A DNA stretch of 64,000 nt from Delphinapterus leucas (GCF_002288925.2 NW_022098076.1:81117362-81181361), one strand, 5' to 3'; positions 36,258 to 48,676 are shown, counted from the first letter of the stretch. Notes: generated from the letters alone by a model not told the origin. Program-made: numbers and translations.

Positions 36258-36905
36258 TACACTATTGCCAAGTATCGCTAACAGTAACGTTACAGCTAAT
36301 AGGTAGAGAGTGCTTAGCAAGTGTGAGACGACTTAGTAAGCGAATTACCTCATTATCATGGCACCTGATTTTATCTGGAGGTTGGTGATATTAAACCCTC
36401 CATATTTCCTACAAAGAAAGAGGCTCAGGGACTTCCCTGGTGGCGCAGTGGTTAAGAATCTGCCTGCCAATCAAGGGTTCGAGCCCTGGTCTGGGAAGAT
36501 CCCACATGCCGCGGAGCAACTTAGTGCGCGTGCCACAACTACTGAGCCTGTGCTCTAGAGCCCACGAGCCACAACTACTGAGCCCACATGCCACAACTAC
36601 TGAAGCCCGCACACCTAGAGCCTGTGCTCCGCAATAAGAGAAGTCACCGCAATGAGAAGCCTGGGCACCGCAACGAAGAGTAGCCCCTGCTCGTCGCAAC
36701 TAGAGAAAGCCTACGTGCAGCAACAAAGACCCAATACAGTCAAAAATTAATAATTAATTATTAATTAATTAATTTTTAAAAAAGAAAGAGACTCAGAATT
36801 AGGAAATTCTCCCAAGGTCACATAATTAGAAATAGTAGAACCAAAATTTTAATCCTAGCAGTCTGATATCAGAGTCCTCTCTCTTAACCACTATGCAAAT
36901 AAACC
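36258..36905 (+). repeat. MIR remnant split by a CHR SINE
   Basis: MIR-type sequence before 36428 ('agagtgcttagcaagtgtga', 'acctcattatcatggcacc') resumes after the SINE ('aaggtcacataattagaaat', 'agtcctctctcttaaccact'). Removing the SINE and one duplication copy restores one continuous MIR. Confidence 0.65.
36429..36780 (+). mobile_element. CHR SINE, ~330-bp type (copy E)
   Basis: Long CHR type: GGACTTCCCTGGTGGCGCAG head and repeated CCACAACTACTGAGCCC units, then 'agtagcccctgctcgtcgca' and 'gacccaatacagtcaaaaa' with an ATTAATT-rich tail. The duplication is AAAGAAAGAGGCTCAG (36413-36428) and AAAGAAAGAGACTCAG (36781-36796), one mismatch. Confidence 0.93.
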
Positions 36906-37185
36906 TGCCTATAAACCTATGATGGACCATAGTGAGAGACAAAGCTGGAAAATAATTTGTGATTAGATTTATTGGGAGGCCTCAAATTTTGTGCTACAGG
37001 GCACAAAAGAGGGGCACCTAACCCAGCCTGGGGGGAGTTCCAGGAAAATTTCATAAATGAGTTTCCTTCAGAGCTGAGTTTTGAACAAAAAGTAGGAGTC
37101 ACACACTATGGCAGAGGTGTTCTCTAATCAGTGGGAAGCCCATTGAGGAAAGAATGGAGGTATAAAAGGGTGTGGGGCACTTTTT

Positions 37186-38036
37186 TTAAACAATTTATTA
37201 TGATTTATGTGTCATTTAAAAAATGTCAGTCCATTAAACTATGTAGAAATAAGTATGAAAAAGTTGACAAGACAAAGTATAATTTAGATATGTTTAAGTA
37301 GATAGATTGTCTGAAATTCTGGATTTTTCAGTCACTTTATTATTATGCTAGGGCAGCTAAGTAATCCTTAACTTCAGCTGGAGTAAGACGTGTAAACCTG
37401 GCTTCACTGAAGATTCCAACTTCTATGTAATCTTCTGTCCTTTGCCCTTCCAAACTTTCCTTTAAGATTAATTTGACTGTATGAGTGGCATCTTCAAGTT
37501 CCAGATCTTGGTTATGTCTTTTTTCAAGGAAAGATTTCCCATTCACATAGTTCTTTCCCATTGATGTGACTTTCCAGGCAAAGTAAGGTCAGATGGATCT
37601 GACTGAAATAAATATGGTCATCCCTCATTCCAACCACAAATAGTTAAAAAAAAAAACCTCCAAGTGGAGGCACACCACCTGACTGGGTGTATTCTTGCAT
37701 CACAGAAGTTAAGCTCTGTACTAGCAGAGTTGTGAGAATGGTTTCTCAGTAAACAAGATAGATTGCTGAAGTAGTTTTCCAGCTCTGTGCACCGGCACTC
37801 TGAGATCTGGACTTATGCCACCGTACACCAAACCTCTATGCTTGGTCATCACGTCCACTTTGTGCACACTTCACTCATCTTACAGAATGGAGTTCTGTTT
37901 CTTCTCAGTTGCTGATACCACACCATTTGCATCTATAATTCCCAGTGAAGCGGCTCCTCCAGCTACAGCAGACAAAGCATATTCAATCTGGACAAGTTTT
38001 AGATACATGCTGAATGCGGTCAGCGAAAAGCTATAA
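37186..38036 (-). pseudogene. PSMA2: Processed pseudogene of proteasome subunit alpha 2
   Basis: The parent gene encodes alpha-2, a structural ring subunit of the 20S proteasome. Read on the minus strand, 38036 to 37343 follows the coding sequence almost end to end with no introns: LVQIEYAL and AVAGGA, then SVHKVD and LFQSDPS-like text, and a C-terminal open stretch of 72 codons ending [14 protein letters not shown]. The extreme N-terminus (about five residues) is missing. Stops occur at 37880-37882 (TAA replacing Tyr) and 37871-37873 (TGA replacing Arg), with further indels in the middle near 37560-37780. A 3'UTR with AATAAA and a short A-run follows down to ~37186. Lack of introns plus UTR and A-run indicate retroposition by L1. 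No clean target-site duplication was found. Not translated as a full protein. Confidence 0.93.
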
Positions 38037-38059
38037 ATGTGCCTCACCATCTTTACCTG

Positions 38060-40660
38060 GAGATCCCTTTTTTGTCGTTTATAGCAGCTTTACTCATAAT
38101 TGCCAAAAACTAGAAACAACTCACATGCCCACTCATCAGTGAGGAAAGCAGAGCGAGTTCACTGACTGTTGAGTAGGCAGTTGGTGGGTATCAAAGGATA
38201 ACATTAAAAACTCCCAAACCAGATAGTGAAGAGTAAATAATAAAACAGAGGAATGGAGGCCTTTCAAAAAGATAACAGTGCAAAAGTAACTACTAGAAAA
38301 GTAAAACCTTCCTAAATATCAAAAGGAAAATAAAATTAAAGAAAAAAAACACATCACATAAAGAAACATGGAAAACAGTACAGTACATAGAAAATAATTT
38401 GAAAAAGACCAAACACAAAAACCCATCAATAAGTGGACTTAACTCACCTATTAAAAGAAATAAATCTCAATTATATTCACAGAGCAAGATCTAACTTTAT
38501 GCTGTATTCAAGGGACACATGTAAAACAAAGCGATTCAGAGGTTTAAATGAAATGAGCAAAAATATACTAGGAAAATATAAATAATAAGAAAGCAAGTTT
38601 TCAGATTCTGATGTCTCAAATAAATAGAATTCAAGCCAAAATTCATTAAAGATAACCAAGGTCCATATAAATACTGTTTTAAAATTCACAAAAAAGATCA
38701 AATATCTCTGAGCATCAAAGCACTAAATAAGGTCGAAGCTAGTTTTATTAAGCAAAACCATAGGAGATGCAAAGAGAAAAGGAAACATACTAATAATAGG
38801 AGATTTCCACTCTCAGTACAAGATAAATCAATAGACAATAAATAAATATATAGAAGACCTAAATAACATATTTAATAAGATAGCTCTTACAGACCTATAC
38901 TGAACTTTAACCCTGATAATAGAAAGCATATTTTCTTCTCAGGAACACATAGTCTATTTACAAAAGTGATCAAATATTAGGTCACAGGGAGAACAATAGT
39001 AAGTTGCATAAGACAGAAAAATAACTCTCTGATGACAATGCAATAAAACCAGTAATTATGAATAAAGTATTTTTTAAAAAGCTGAAAGACCCTTCCTCCT
39101 GGAAATTTGAAAGCTGCTATTTAACTGGCACAGGCCAGAGGAGACTAAGGAGATATGACAACTAAATGTAATGTGATTCCCTGGATTGGATCTTGGAACA
39201 GAAAGAACATTAATGGAAAACTGAAAAATCCAAATACAGTCTGAAGTATAGTTCACAGTATAGTGTACCAATATTGGTTCTCGGTTTTGACAAATGTACC
39301 ATGATAACCTAAGATATTAACAACAGGGGAAATCGGTTGAAGACTATATGGGAACTCTTATCTTTGCAACAGTTCTGTAAATATGAAATCATTCCAAAAC
39401 AAAAAGTTTGTTTTAAAATTTTTCAATTGAAAAACACTGCTATCAAATAGCTATTAAGTACAAAGAGCTTTATAACCGAAATAACAGAACTTCTAAAAAT
39501 TATTATATTATTTTTGACTCAGATATTTATTATTCTCTAAGACATGACCAATGGGCCTACTTATCATTCATAAAACCTCCAAAAATCTATTAAACTTTCT
39601 AATGTCTGTACACTGAAATCAGTATTACAAGCCATATTATTAAAGAATTACGATAGCAAAACTGAGTGCGTGAGAGATTTTGACATAGAGCCTAATATAT
39701 AGGTAAGAGAAGCCAAAAGACTCACCGTTCCTCATTAATCTTTATAAATGGTTGAAACACTACAATTCAGAATCTGTGGGATAAATTTAAATCTGTTAAG
39801 AGAGGAAAATTCGAAGACTTAAATACTTTATCAATACAAGAAAATATTTTTTTAAAGCTAAACTCCCAACTCATAAAAGCCAAAACAATATAAAAATCCC
39901 ACCACCACTACAACAAAAAATAAACCATGGGCTTCCCTGGTGGTGCAGTGGTTAAGAATCCACCTGCCAATGCAGGGGATACAGGTTCAAGCCCTGCTCT
40001 GGGAAGATCCCACATGCCACAGAGTGACTAAGCCCATGCACCACAACTACTGAGCCCGTGAGCCACAACTACTGAAGCCTGCACATCTAGAGCCTGTGCT
40101 CCGCAACAAGAGAAGCCACTGCAATGAGAAGCCTGCGCACCGCAACAAAGAGTAGCCCTTGCTTGCCACAACTAGAGAAAACCTACGCACTGCAACAAAG
40201 TTCCAACACAGCCAAAAATAAATAAAATAAAATAAATAAATGTTTTAAAAGCTTTAAAATAAATAAATAAACCAAAATATAAGCGAAGGAAATAAATAAT
40301 AACTATAAAAACAGAAATTAATGAGGGAGATGACAGAAAAGCAGCATATCTAATTAGTAAGACAAAATATTAATTTTTAAACAGTAACAAAATGAATAGA
40401 ACACTAACTTAATTGTAGGAGAAGGCACAAATACACAAAATTAATGCATTGGGGGAAATCATCATTGACATAGAAGACTTTTAAAATAAGATTAATTTGC
40501 AGACCTCTATACAAATACATTTGAAAAATTAGATGAAATGGATAATTATGCAGGAAAATAGTCTTCCAAAACTGACTCATTAGATAGAGAGTTCAAAGAG
40601 ATATATTGCTGTAGAAGAAATATAGAAAGTTTATAAATTGCTTGTATAAATTAAAATAAA
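38060..40660 (+). mobile_element. Old L1 fragments (ORF2-like), interrupted by a SINE
   Basis: 'agcagctttactcataattg' at 38083 is L1 ORF2 C-terminal text. From 38780, 'aggagatttccactctcagt', 'aaaagtgatcaaatattagg' and 'gatgacaatgcaataaaacc' correspond to the endonuclease region, and 40280-40570 to the following ORF2 region ('ataacaacatcataaaaac'-like, 'agatgaaatggataattatg'). Many indels and no long ORF. At least two insertions of L1M/HAL1 age are mixed here; exact boundaries are uncertain. Confidence 0.6.
39929..40264 (+). mobile_element. CHR SINE, ~330-bp type (copy F)
   Basis: GGGCTTCCCTGGTGGTGCAG head and CCACAACTACTGAGCCCG repeats, with an AATAAAATAAATAAA tail. Flanking AAATAAACCA copies at 39918-39927 and 40265-40274 are a plausible duplication, though low in complexity. 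Confidence 0.9.
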
Positions 40661-41494
40661 AAGAACAAAAAAAAACTTTTGAAAAATTAAAAAGGTGAAT
40701 TCTAGACTCCCCACCTATTCTGAAGTTCTTCATTTTGATTCATTTTATTTTTTTCCTGGTACTCTCTTCTGCCATTTCCCTCCATATTTTTCAGCTTGAA
40801 CACTGGTTCAGAAAGAATTTTCTCATCTAAATTCCTCTTTTTTGGCTTCAATTCATATTAGAAGATCTTCCAGTAACTTCATCAATAATGTAATTTCAGT
40901 TGATTGGTCTTACATCTAATCCCAAATGTCAAATATAACTTTCATATGCCCTTCTGAAAATCTTATTGTTGCTTAAAATATTAATTTGTTAAAGGCTAGA
41001 AAAAATTCAAATTCCAAACAAGAGACTTGGCTTTACATTTGAAATAGGTCTCTTCCCAATTGGACTTGATCAATGTCTTACGAACTGTCTTTGAATTCAA
41101 ACCTGTCATGTTTCCCTCTGAACTCCTCCTAGAGGTACCATCTGATCTCTCCCCTCAGAAGCATTTCTCCTTCTCATAAACTGTCACTTGAGTGAGTAAA
41201 CAAGTTTCTTTTTGGCATTTCCTCACTTTTGCCATCATTGTGATATTGGGTGTTTTTCTCTGAATTCCATCAGCCCTAGTGGAAATCACTGGCATGAACG
41301 ATCAAAACCATTTATGTGGTTCACAATGAATTAAAGTAATTCTTATTTTAATGGGAATAATAAAGTACTGAATGACCTTTGTTATCAAATGATAAAAAAT
41401 ATTGTTATTGATTATTCTTTGATTATTCTTTGATTATTCTTTCTTTTGAGTTTGATTATTTTTTTGTTGAGCCAGACTCTTAAGAAATAATGTT
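40661..41494. other. No recognised gene
   Basis: AT-rich. Contains a small TGATTATTCTT tandem repeat at 41407-41446 (about three copies) just before a SINE. No gene seen. Confidence 0.45.
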
Positions 41495-41716
41495 GGGGCT
41501 TCCCTGGTGGTGCAGTGGTTGAGAGTCTGCCTGCCGATGCAGGGGACACAGGTTCGTGCCCCGGTCCGGGAAGATCCCACATGCCGCGGAGCGGCTGGGC
41601 CCGTGAGCCATGGCCGCTAAGCCTGCGCATCCGGAGCCTGTGCTCCGCAACGGGAGAGGCCACAACAGTGAGAGGCCCGCATACCGTAAACAAAACGAAA
41701 CAAAACAAAACAAAAC
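41495..41716 (+). mobile_element. CHR SINE, ~200-bp type (copy G), young
   Basis: Full-length short type with a (CAAAA)n tail. It has a perfect 13-bp duplication, AAGAAATAATGTT at 41482-41494 and 41717-41729. High similarity to copies B and J suggests a recent insertion. Confidence 0.95.
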
Positions 41717-41729
41717 AAGAAATAATGTT

Positions 41730-42220
41730 AATTGGACGGGTGCTATTTTTTCATTTATATGTTTCATGCTGTCAGCAGAACTTAAAATTTTAAAGAAAAT
41801 CAAGCTTTTCTTCTAGAGGAGTTATAATGAATGTACAGATAACTCTGTATAAGATTCAGTTGAGACTGTCTTTTTAGTTGCAAAGAGGAAAATACAATTA
41901 TTTATCATTTTTTCTTAAATATTCTCAATAGAATAAAAATTTAAAGATGCTAAAAAGTGTCCTGGTTTTATCTTTCACTCCCCTCTGCTATCTCTCTTCA
42001 ATTTCCTTCTTTCTGTGACTTCTCTTTTCTTTTAGAGCTTAAGACAAATTTTGTTTTTCATCGTTATCTTGGGTTAAGTTCTGTTGGGAAAGAAATGAGA
42101 AGCATAGGAGTTGATAAGCATAAAAATTCAATTCAAATAAAACTGGCTTTTGCATTTTTCAGTCTTCAAATAAGAGTCACAGTTAGGTTTGAGAGGGGCG
42201 TTCATTCTGCTGCAGTATTG
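41730..42220. other. No recognised gene
   Basis: Includes the start of a 115-codon plus-strand open frame (41957-42304) that runs into the L2-like region. It shows no recognisable domain. Confidence 0.35.
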
Positions 42221-42415
42221 ATACCCACTTCTTATTCAGTAAGTATATCCTGTGTGCCAACCACTGGGAAGGGGTGTTGCTGGACTCTGGGGATAAAATG
42301 GTGAGAAAAACAAGACAGAAACCTGACCTCACAAAGTATAGAATCAAGTCAGAAGGTTAATTAAATAATCAAGTAAATTAATGTAAGTTTGGAGCATGCT
42401 AGAAAGGAAAGGTAG
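42221..42415 (+). repeat. L2-like LINE remnant
   Basis: 'tattcagtaagtatatcctg', 'tgtgtgccaaccactggga' and 'ctctggggataaaatggtga' resemble the conserved L2 3' region. Similar text occurs at 45090 and 51765. Confidence 0.5.
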
Positions 42416-42964
42416 GTGTCATGATGAGCACATATTACAGGGAGATCTGGAGCCTTCCATCAGGGTCACATGAGGCTTCCCTGAGGAAATGGCATTGTGG
42501 CTGAGAGTTGAAGATGGGTGGTAACCAGGCATGGGGTAGAGGATGAGCAGAGTATTCGGGTAGGGGAATGGACTGTACGAACCTTCTGTTTTCTGCAGAA
42601 GGCTGGTATAATAGGAGCCAGAAGAAGTGCTTCATAATATAACGTCACAGTAATGCATCAGTCATTTTGAGGGAAAAAATAGAAAAATGGGTCACAGTAC
42701 TTAGCACAGAATAAGTACTAAATAAACTTGGGCTTCTATTATTATCATTTTCCATTTCAACATGCCAACTCCCACCTCTCTCCACAGCTGCAGCTCTCCC
42801 AGCCTGCTTCCAAACAGCTTCCGAGGATGACAGAACTGTACTCTCAGCCCCCAGGCGAAAACCCCTTGCGATGCGTATTCTAAATTCTGTGACATAGCAG
42901 AAGTCTTCCTTGAATACATAAAGTTAATGTATTGTTCATTTAGCAAATACGTGTTAAGCAAGTA

Positions 42965-43205
42965 TGTGATGAACAATAAAGACAGCTAACATTTGCTGAG
43001 GATGTACTCTTGTGCCAGGGATATCTTATGAGTTGTGAGCTCTTCAGAACAATTTTATGAGGCAGGAACTTTTGTGGCCATCATTTAGCAATGGAGGACA
43101 GAGAGGTTAAACAATTTCTCCAGGGCCACATACCTAGAAAGTGGCAAGGCTGGACTTGGAATGCAAGAAATCTGTCTCCAGGATGTGAGAGCTCCAAACT
43201 GCCTC
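42965..43205 (+). repeat. MIR SINE remnant
   Basis: 'gctaacatttgctgaggatg', 'attttatgaggcaggaactt', 'gaggttaaacaatttctcca' and 'aaagtggcaaggctggactt' give a nearly complete MIR layout. Confidence 0.75.
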
Positions 43206-43770
43206 TTTGAAGACAGACAAGTCATTTGCTCACCTAGAGCTTACAACCTACTTGGAAAGAGGCAGGGAGGTGGTGGAAATTCAATAAACAAGTAACTGAA
43301 TAAACTGGATAATTGCCATTTGTCATTAGTCTTACAAAGCAATTAAACTGAGTGATGTGATGAATAGGGATTAAGGGTGGGCAGGGGAGCACTGATTTAG
43401 AAAGAGTATCCAGAGATGACTTCTTGAGGAAGGGGCCTTAGAACTGATACTTAAAAGATGGAAAAGAGACAGCTCTGTGAAAAGGGGAAAGATTCCCAGC
43501 AGAGGAAATAGCAGGTGCAAAGATCTTAAGGTAGGTCAAGATTGGTGCATGGGAGGACTAAAGGAAGCCAGAGCAAGAAGATGAAAGAGGAGGGAGATAA
43601 ACCAGATCATGTAAGACCCTGCTGCCATGATGGGAGGTTTGAATGTCACCTGAAAAACAATGGGAAGCCAGTGGACATTTTAAAACAAGAACCAGGGTAA
43701 AAAGATCTGGTTAATATTTTTAGAGTTTCACATTAACTTTCGCAGTGGAGAATAGATTACAGGAGTCAAG
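43206..43770 (+). repeat. Old repeat remnant, L2-like
   Basis: 'agatgacttcttgaggaagg', 'gaaatagcaggtgcaaagat' and 'gaagccagtggacattttaa' belong to a common mammalian ancient repeat that I take to be L2-like. A related stretch lies at 52680-52880. Confidence 0.4.
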
Positions 43771-43782
43771 AATGAAAGAAGA

Positions 43783-44134
43783 GGGCTTCCCTGGTGGTGC
43801 AGTCGTTAAGAATCTGCCTGCCAATGCAGGGGACATGGGTTTGAGCCCTGGTCTGGGAAGATCCCACATGCCACGGAGCAACTAAGCCCGTGCACCACAA
43901 CTACTAAGCTTGAGCTCTAGAGCCCATGAGCCACAACTACTGAGCCCACGTGACACAACTACTGAAGCCCGCGTGCCTAGAGCCTGTGCTCTGCAACAAA
44001 AGAAGACACCACAATGAAAAGCCCGCGCACCGCAATGAAGAGTAGCCCCCGCTCACAGCAAGTAGAGAAGCCTGCATGCAGCAATGAAGACCCAACGTAG
44101 CCAAAAATAAATAATAAATAAATTTTTTTTAAAA
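43783..44134 (+). mobile_element. CHR SINE, ~330-bp type (copy H)
   Basis: GGGCTTCCCTGGTGGTGCAG head and CACAACTACTGAGCCCAC repeats, with an AATAAATAAT tail. The duplication is perfect: AATGAAAGAAGAG (13 bp) at 43771-43783 and 44135-44147; its last G overlaps the SINE start. Confidence 0.94.
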
Positions 44135-44147
44135 AATGAAAGAAGAG

Positions 44148-45645
44148 AGACCAATTCAGAGCTACTGCTGTCAACCCATTGAGAAGTGGCGATGGTTTAC
44201 ATTAGAGTATTGACATTGGACATGGAGAGATGGAAATAAAGATATAAATTTAAAGTCTTACTCATGAATTGGATGTAGAGAATGAGGCCAGGGAAACCAA
44301 AGATGACTCTTAGACATTTTGGCTTAAATAACTACAAATGGTGGTCCCTCCTAAGGGAGACAAGCAAAGAGCAATATGGGAGCAAAAGTCATGAGTTCCA
44401 CTTTGAATATGAAGACTCAAATACCAATCAGATCTTCAAGTAAAGGTGTAAAGCACAAAGTTGTATATGCAGTTGGACCCTAGGGCTAGAGAAAGAAATG
44501 TAAGAGTCATCGACATGTATGGTCTACAAAGCCATAGAGATCCCCCAAGAGGGTAAAGAAGAGAAGAAGGCTTAGACCATAGTTCCTCGGTATCACTGGC
44601 TAGTTCACCATCCCTTTCTGGGTCTCAGATTCCCTACCAGTTCAATGGAAGCAAAGCAATAATGATACATCCTGTCTCAGGCTGAAGGAATTCCTTTTAT
44701 TCATTCTTGATCATTCCTCTACATTGCTGGCGAGTAAGGAGATATTTTTATTCTTTTCCCTAACAGGTTCTCAAATAGGTTGAAAGATTGATGAGGGCTT
44801 TGGAGCAAAACAAAGAATTATTCTTAGAACACAGTTCAATTTTCCTTCCACTGAACGTGGCCTGCAGATAAAGCTCCAGGAAAGTCCTTATTCATTTTCC
44901 TTTCAGAATGTTTATGACAATGGAGCCAGGGATGTTATTAACTTCTTTATGTAAACCTGATGAACCTGAGTGACATTCCATGGCTCTAAGGAGTAAAGAG
45001 GCACAAACCTCTGTATTTAAACCACATAATCACACCTGAAAACTCAGTTTCAGCACCAAGATTTACAAGGACCAAGCAGATGCTTTTGTCAGTCAATCAA
45101 CAAGTATTTACTGTGTGCCCTTAGGGTGCCTGGTAGTGGATGAGACTGTTTTTGTGAGCGAGCAAGTGGGTTCTCTGCTTTGAAAACAGAAATTGAATCT
45201 CTTTTTCATCCAAGCATTTCCCTTCAGCTTTTCCAATATGCCCTTTTTTGTGAATGACTAACAGAATAGCTCCTGCAAAGGCAGCCTGCAAATCCCAGGC
45301 AGAGGCCCCGAGAGGAAAGATGACTCATCTGCACCTGACATCAAAGCCTCTGCTCCTTTCAGAGGAGTAGGAAGGGAATGGTAATGGCCTGGGTAGAATG
45401 ACCCAGATGCCCTCATGAGTCTGTGTGGGTCGTGACGGCTTACTCCTCCCCCGCCTGATGATGATTTCAACCCAAAGAAAGTTTAAGCTGTGAAAGCACC
45501 AACTTCATTGTCAAGTTGACTGGAAAATTAAAAACAGGAGTTTTTCTTCCTGTCAAGTAATAGCCAATCTTTGTTGTGAGCTTTTCTCTCTTTGGAAAAT
45601 GCTGAAGGAATGTAGTCCCTTTTCATGGTGTGTTTTGTATTGATT
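44148..45645. other. No recognised gene; L2-like trace
   Basis: An L2-like 'caatcaacaagtatttactg' stretch lies near 45095-45165. The antisense frame 45258-45470 (70 codons) has no recognisable domain. Otherwise no feature. Confidence 0.4.
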
Positions 45646-45994
45646 TGTGTCTTAGCTCAGGCTGCTATATCAAATACCACCAACTGGATGGCTTAAACAA
45701 CAGACGTTTATTTCTGGGATACCCAAGGTCAAAGTGCCAGGAGATTCGGTGTCTGACCAAGACCACCTTTCTGGTTTGCAGATGGCTGCCTTCTTGCTAT
45801 ATCCTCATGTGATGGAAAGAGAGAGAGCTCTGGTCTCTTCCTCGTTTTATAAGGACACTAATCCCACCTGGGGGTTCACCATCATGACTTCATCTAAGCC
45901 TGATGAAGGTCCAAAGGCCCCACCTCCGAACACCATCACACTGGGGGTTAGGGCATCAACGTATGAATTTGGGAGGGACACAAACATGCAGTAA
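45646..45994 (-). mobile_element. ERVL-MaLR LTR, antisense
   Basis: The minus strand reads a MaLR (MST/MLT1-type) LTR. On the plus strand it runs from 'cttagctcaggctgctatat' through 'ggcttaaacaacagacgttt', 'cagatggctgccttcttgct' and 'ttataaggacactaatccca' to 'gaatttgggagggacacaaa'. It is a solitary, moderately diverged LTR. Apparent ORFs across it are by-products. Confidence 0.8.
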
Positions 45995-47531
45995 ATAATA
46001 ATTTACTTACAACATATTAAAAGTGATCATTTCCAGTTTGCCTTTTACTTCCTGATTTCCAAGGACTTTACCAGGTTATGCACAGAGCCATTCCACTATT
46101 TAATCACACTTATTCAAACAGAGGTTCAAGTGCACCAAGTAACTCCTGGGTCACAGTTCAACAAAGCTCTGACAATAGTCAAAAAAAGTCAAACAAATGT
46201 GCCCCTGGAAACTTTCTGGCCATGTCACAGTTCAGCCCCCTTTGATATTGGTCCTGGGGACTCCCACCCAGGCTGTGTCATTGTTTAGTCCCCTGGGTCA
46301 TCTGATCTATTCTAAATCCTTCTCTTCTTTCCAGGGAAACTAGATATCTAATTAACAGATCAAGCCTAAACTCATGATGGTTAATGGGTTACTTGGTCTT
46401 CCTCTGAAATCTCCATTCAAGTAACCGTCCACTCCAGCACCCAAAGATCACTTGATTCTCTGAATTTCTATTCCATAAAGGTCTTTGCCACGCCTTTCAG
46501 CATTTTTTGATACACTACTAAGTTTTCATTGTACCTTATAGTTTGTTTTGTGGCTCTTGAGAGAGGTAAACTTACTTTATCGTCATCCTAATTTTTCTTT
46601 TGTTCTTTTACTCAGAGCACCCATCACAATGCTTTGCACTAAAAGTTCACCCAATAAGAGTTTTTGAGGTTAAATATAATTTACATGATGGTGACCTCTG
46701 GAGCTATAGTCTAATGGAATAAATCTAATAGCAGCATTTCAGATATTATAGTAAGTGGGTAAGAAAGATAATTCAGGGTAAGAAGGACTTTTGGGACCTC
46801 TTAACATATCCACATATACACTATTGATGTGGGAAACGAATTAATTTGATGCTAGTCCTGCCCCAGCTTAGGCCTCAGTGTAACATCGTCACCCAAATTC
46901 ACACAGGACTGATAAGTAACAGAAAACCAGTTGTTAACATCATGAGAGAAGGACCTAGCCTATGCACGACAACAGTAGCAGAGGACACTTCCTAGAGTAC
47001 AAGTTTGCTAAGGAAAGCAAATTACAACAAAAAGTAGATGCCTGATGAATATCGGAAAAGAGTTAAACAGAGATACTCTCAACAAGCTTTGGAAAGCTGA
47101 TGAAGTGCCCTGTCCTTCTCTAGACGGATAAAATTTTGGTCTCTTGAAATTGGAACCCCAATCTTTGGGAAATGCCTAGAGTCACCAAGACCAATTCTTG
47201 TTCTCTGACTCCTTTTTCTAAAGTTTATGTAAATCTGTATCTTCTGAACTCTATATCTGCATTTTATTTCAAAACTCTCTTCCTTTCCCCCTGTCTTTAG
47301 GGGGGTCATTGCTGCGCTGGTTGTTACTATTATCACTCTCATGGAGACTCTGACTAATAGACCCCTGAGGAACATCTGCCTGGTAGCCTCTAACCCTTTG
47401 TATTCAATATTCAATCTGAAATGTCCCAAGTTTGGGTGTGTGTCTAGAAAGCGAATCAATTACAGGAGTTCATCCTAAAGAGATCCAAACTCTCGGCATC
47501 TACTGGGGAAAAAAGGGAGAATCATAAATAA
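45995..47531. other. Unassigned; 126-codon antisense orphan frame
   Basis: The minus-strand frame at 47079-47459 (126 codons, starting MIRFLDTHPNLGHFRLNIEY) is the longest open frame in the window that does not fall in a repeat I recognise. It is basic and lacks a signal peptide, membrane segment or known motif. No promoter or splice context is evident, so I do not call it a gene. Confidence 0.3.
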
Positions 47532-47640
47532 TTACTAGAGTATATACATAACTGATTCACTTTGCTGTACAGTAGAAACTAACAACGTTGTAAAGCAACT
47601 ACACTCTAATAAAAATTTTAAAAAATAATAATAAAACCAC
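47532..47640 (+). mobile_element. L1 3' end fragment
   Basis: 'actgattcactttgctgtac', 'agtagaaactaacaacgttg' and 'gcaactacactctaataaa' with an A-rich tail match the artiodactyl L1 3' terminus. Confidence 0.8.
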
Positions 47641-48199
47641 ATATCATAAGATAATATCATTAAAAATACTGCAATTTTTCAATTCACATTCAAAAAACAA
47701 TAGTATTCTAGCTATATTCATATATCATCCACGTAAGTATCTTCATCATAAAAAAAATTATTATTAGAGATCAGAAAAAGACAGGTGGTTCATGGTTATT
47801 ATACGGTTACTATATCTTTAGGGAAAGAGCAGGCTCAGAATGAAGCATGTGATAAGTGCAGGAGGAATAAAGGCACTTATATTTTAACTCTATACAATCA
47901 ATGTGTGATGATGTAATAATAATCTCAAGGTTTAATAATGTGAGTAATGTCACAGCTTGTGATAAAGCTGAGATTTGAACTAAGTTCTTGTCTGGCTCAG
48001 ATGCTTCTCTATACTTCCCACCATGTGCTGGGCCCGTGGGTTGCTGCCTCTCACCTCCAGGAATCAGTCACTATATTTCTATTGACTTTCTACTTGTTTT
48101 CTGTAGGCATTTCATCTCTGCCAACATCGATGCTAAAGTGGAATAAAAATGAGCTATATCTGCATGAAATATATCCTACATTTTCTTGAATATTACCTC
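47641..48199. other. No recognised gene
   Basis: AT-rich; the 80-codon frame 47947-48189 has no recognisable domain. Confidence 0.4.
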
Positions 48200-48655
48200 A
48201 TCTTATATATTTATTTCTTCATCCCATTCCTGAAATACATCAAGTTGAATAAATTTCCCAATATGGTAAGTATAAACTGATGTTCCAACAGCCTTGAATG
48301 AACCTTCATTTTCTGTCCAACAATAGTTCCTACTGTTATTTCTCTCGTTCTTCCATTGGTGGAAGATCTGAATGTCAGTAACTCCGCAGGGCCACCGCTT
48401 CCCCAACCCCCAAGTTCTGAAACCCATCAGAGGCTCAGGTCCAGCTCTGGAATATTCCTCCTCCAAGATTCTAGGTTCCAATAACTCCAACCTCTTTCCT
48501 CTTTTCCATAAGACTGTGAACTACCTCTGTGACACATGATGATTCCCTTTTAGCCTTTTCAACCTTCCATCCTGTCCAACAAATTCTTTATATTAAATTC
48601 TTTCTGCTAAAATGATGGATATCTGTTTTCATGACTGAATCCTAACTGATACAGT
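48200..48655 (+). mobile_element. ERVL-like LTR (sense)
   Basis: The 3' end, with 'tattaaattctttctgctaa', 'tctgttttcatgactgaatc' and 'ctaactgatacag', is the usual end of ERVL-type LTRs. It is followed at once by a primer-binding-like site. The 5' boundary is uncertain. Degraded. Confidence 0.5.
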
Positions 48656-48658
48656 TAT

Positions 48659-48676
48659 TGATACCAGAAATTGAAG
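48659..48676 (+). other. Primer-binding-site-like sequence (tRNA-Leu type)
   Basis: TTGATACCAGAAATTGAAG just inside the LTR resembles the tRNA-Leu-type primer site known from ERVL elements, with decay. It supports the LTR orientation. Confidence 0.4.

Noticed and set aside
36440..36699. Repeats of CCACAACTACTGAGCCC as a possible tandem array or CRISPR-like structure
   Set aside because: These are internal to the long CHR SINE type and recur at 39929 and 43783. There are no uniform spacers, and the genome is mammalian.
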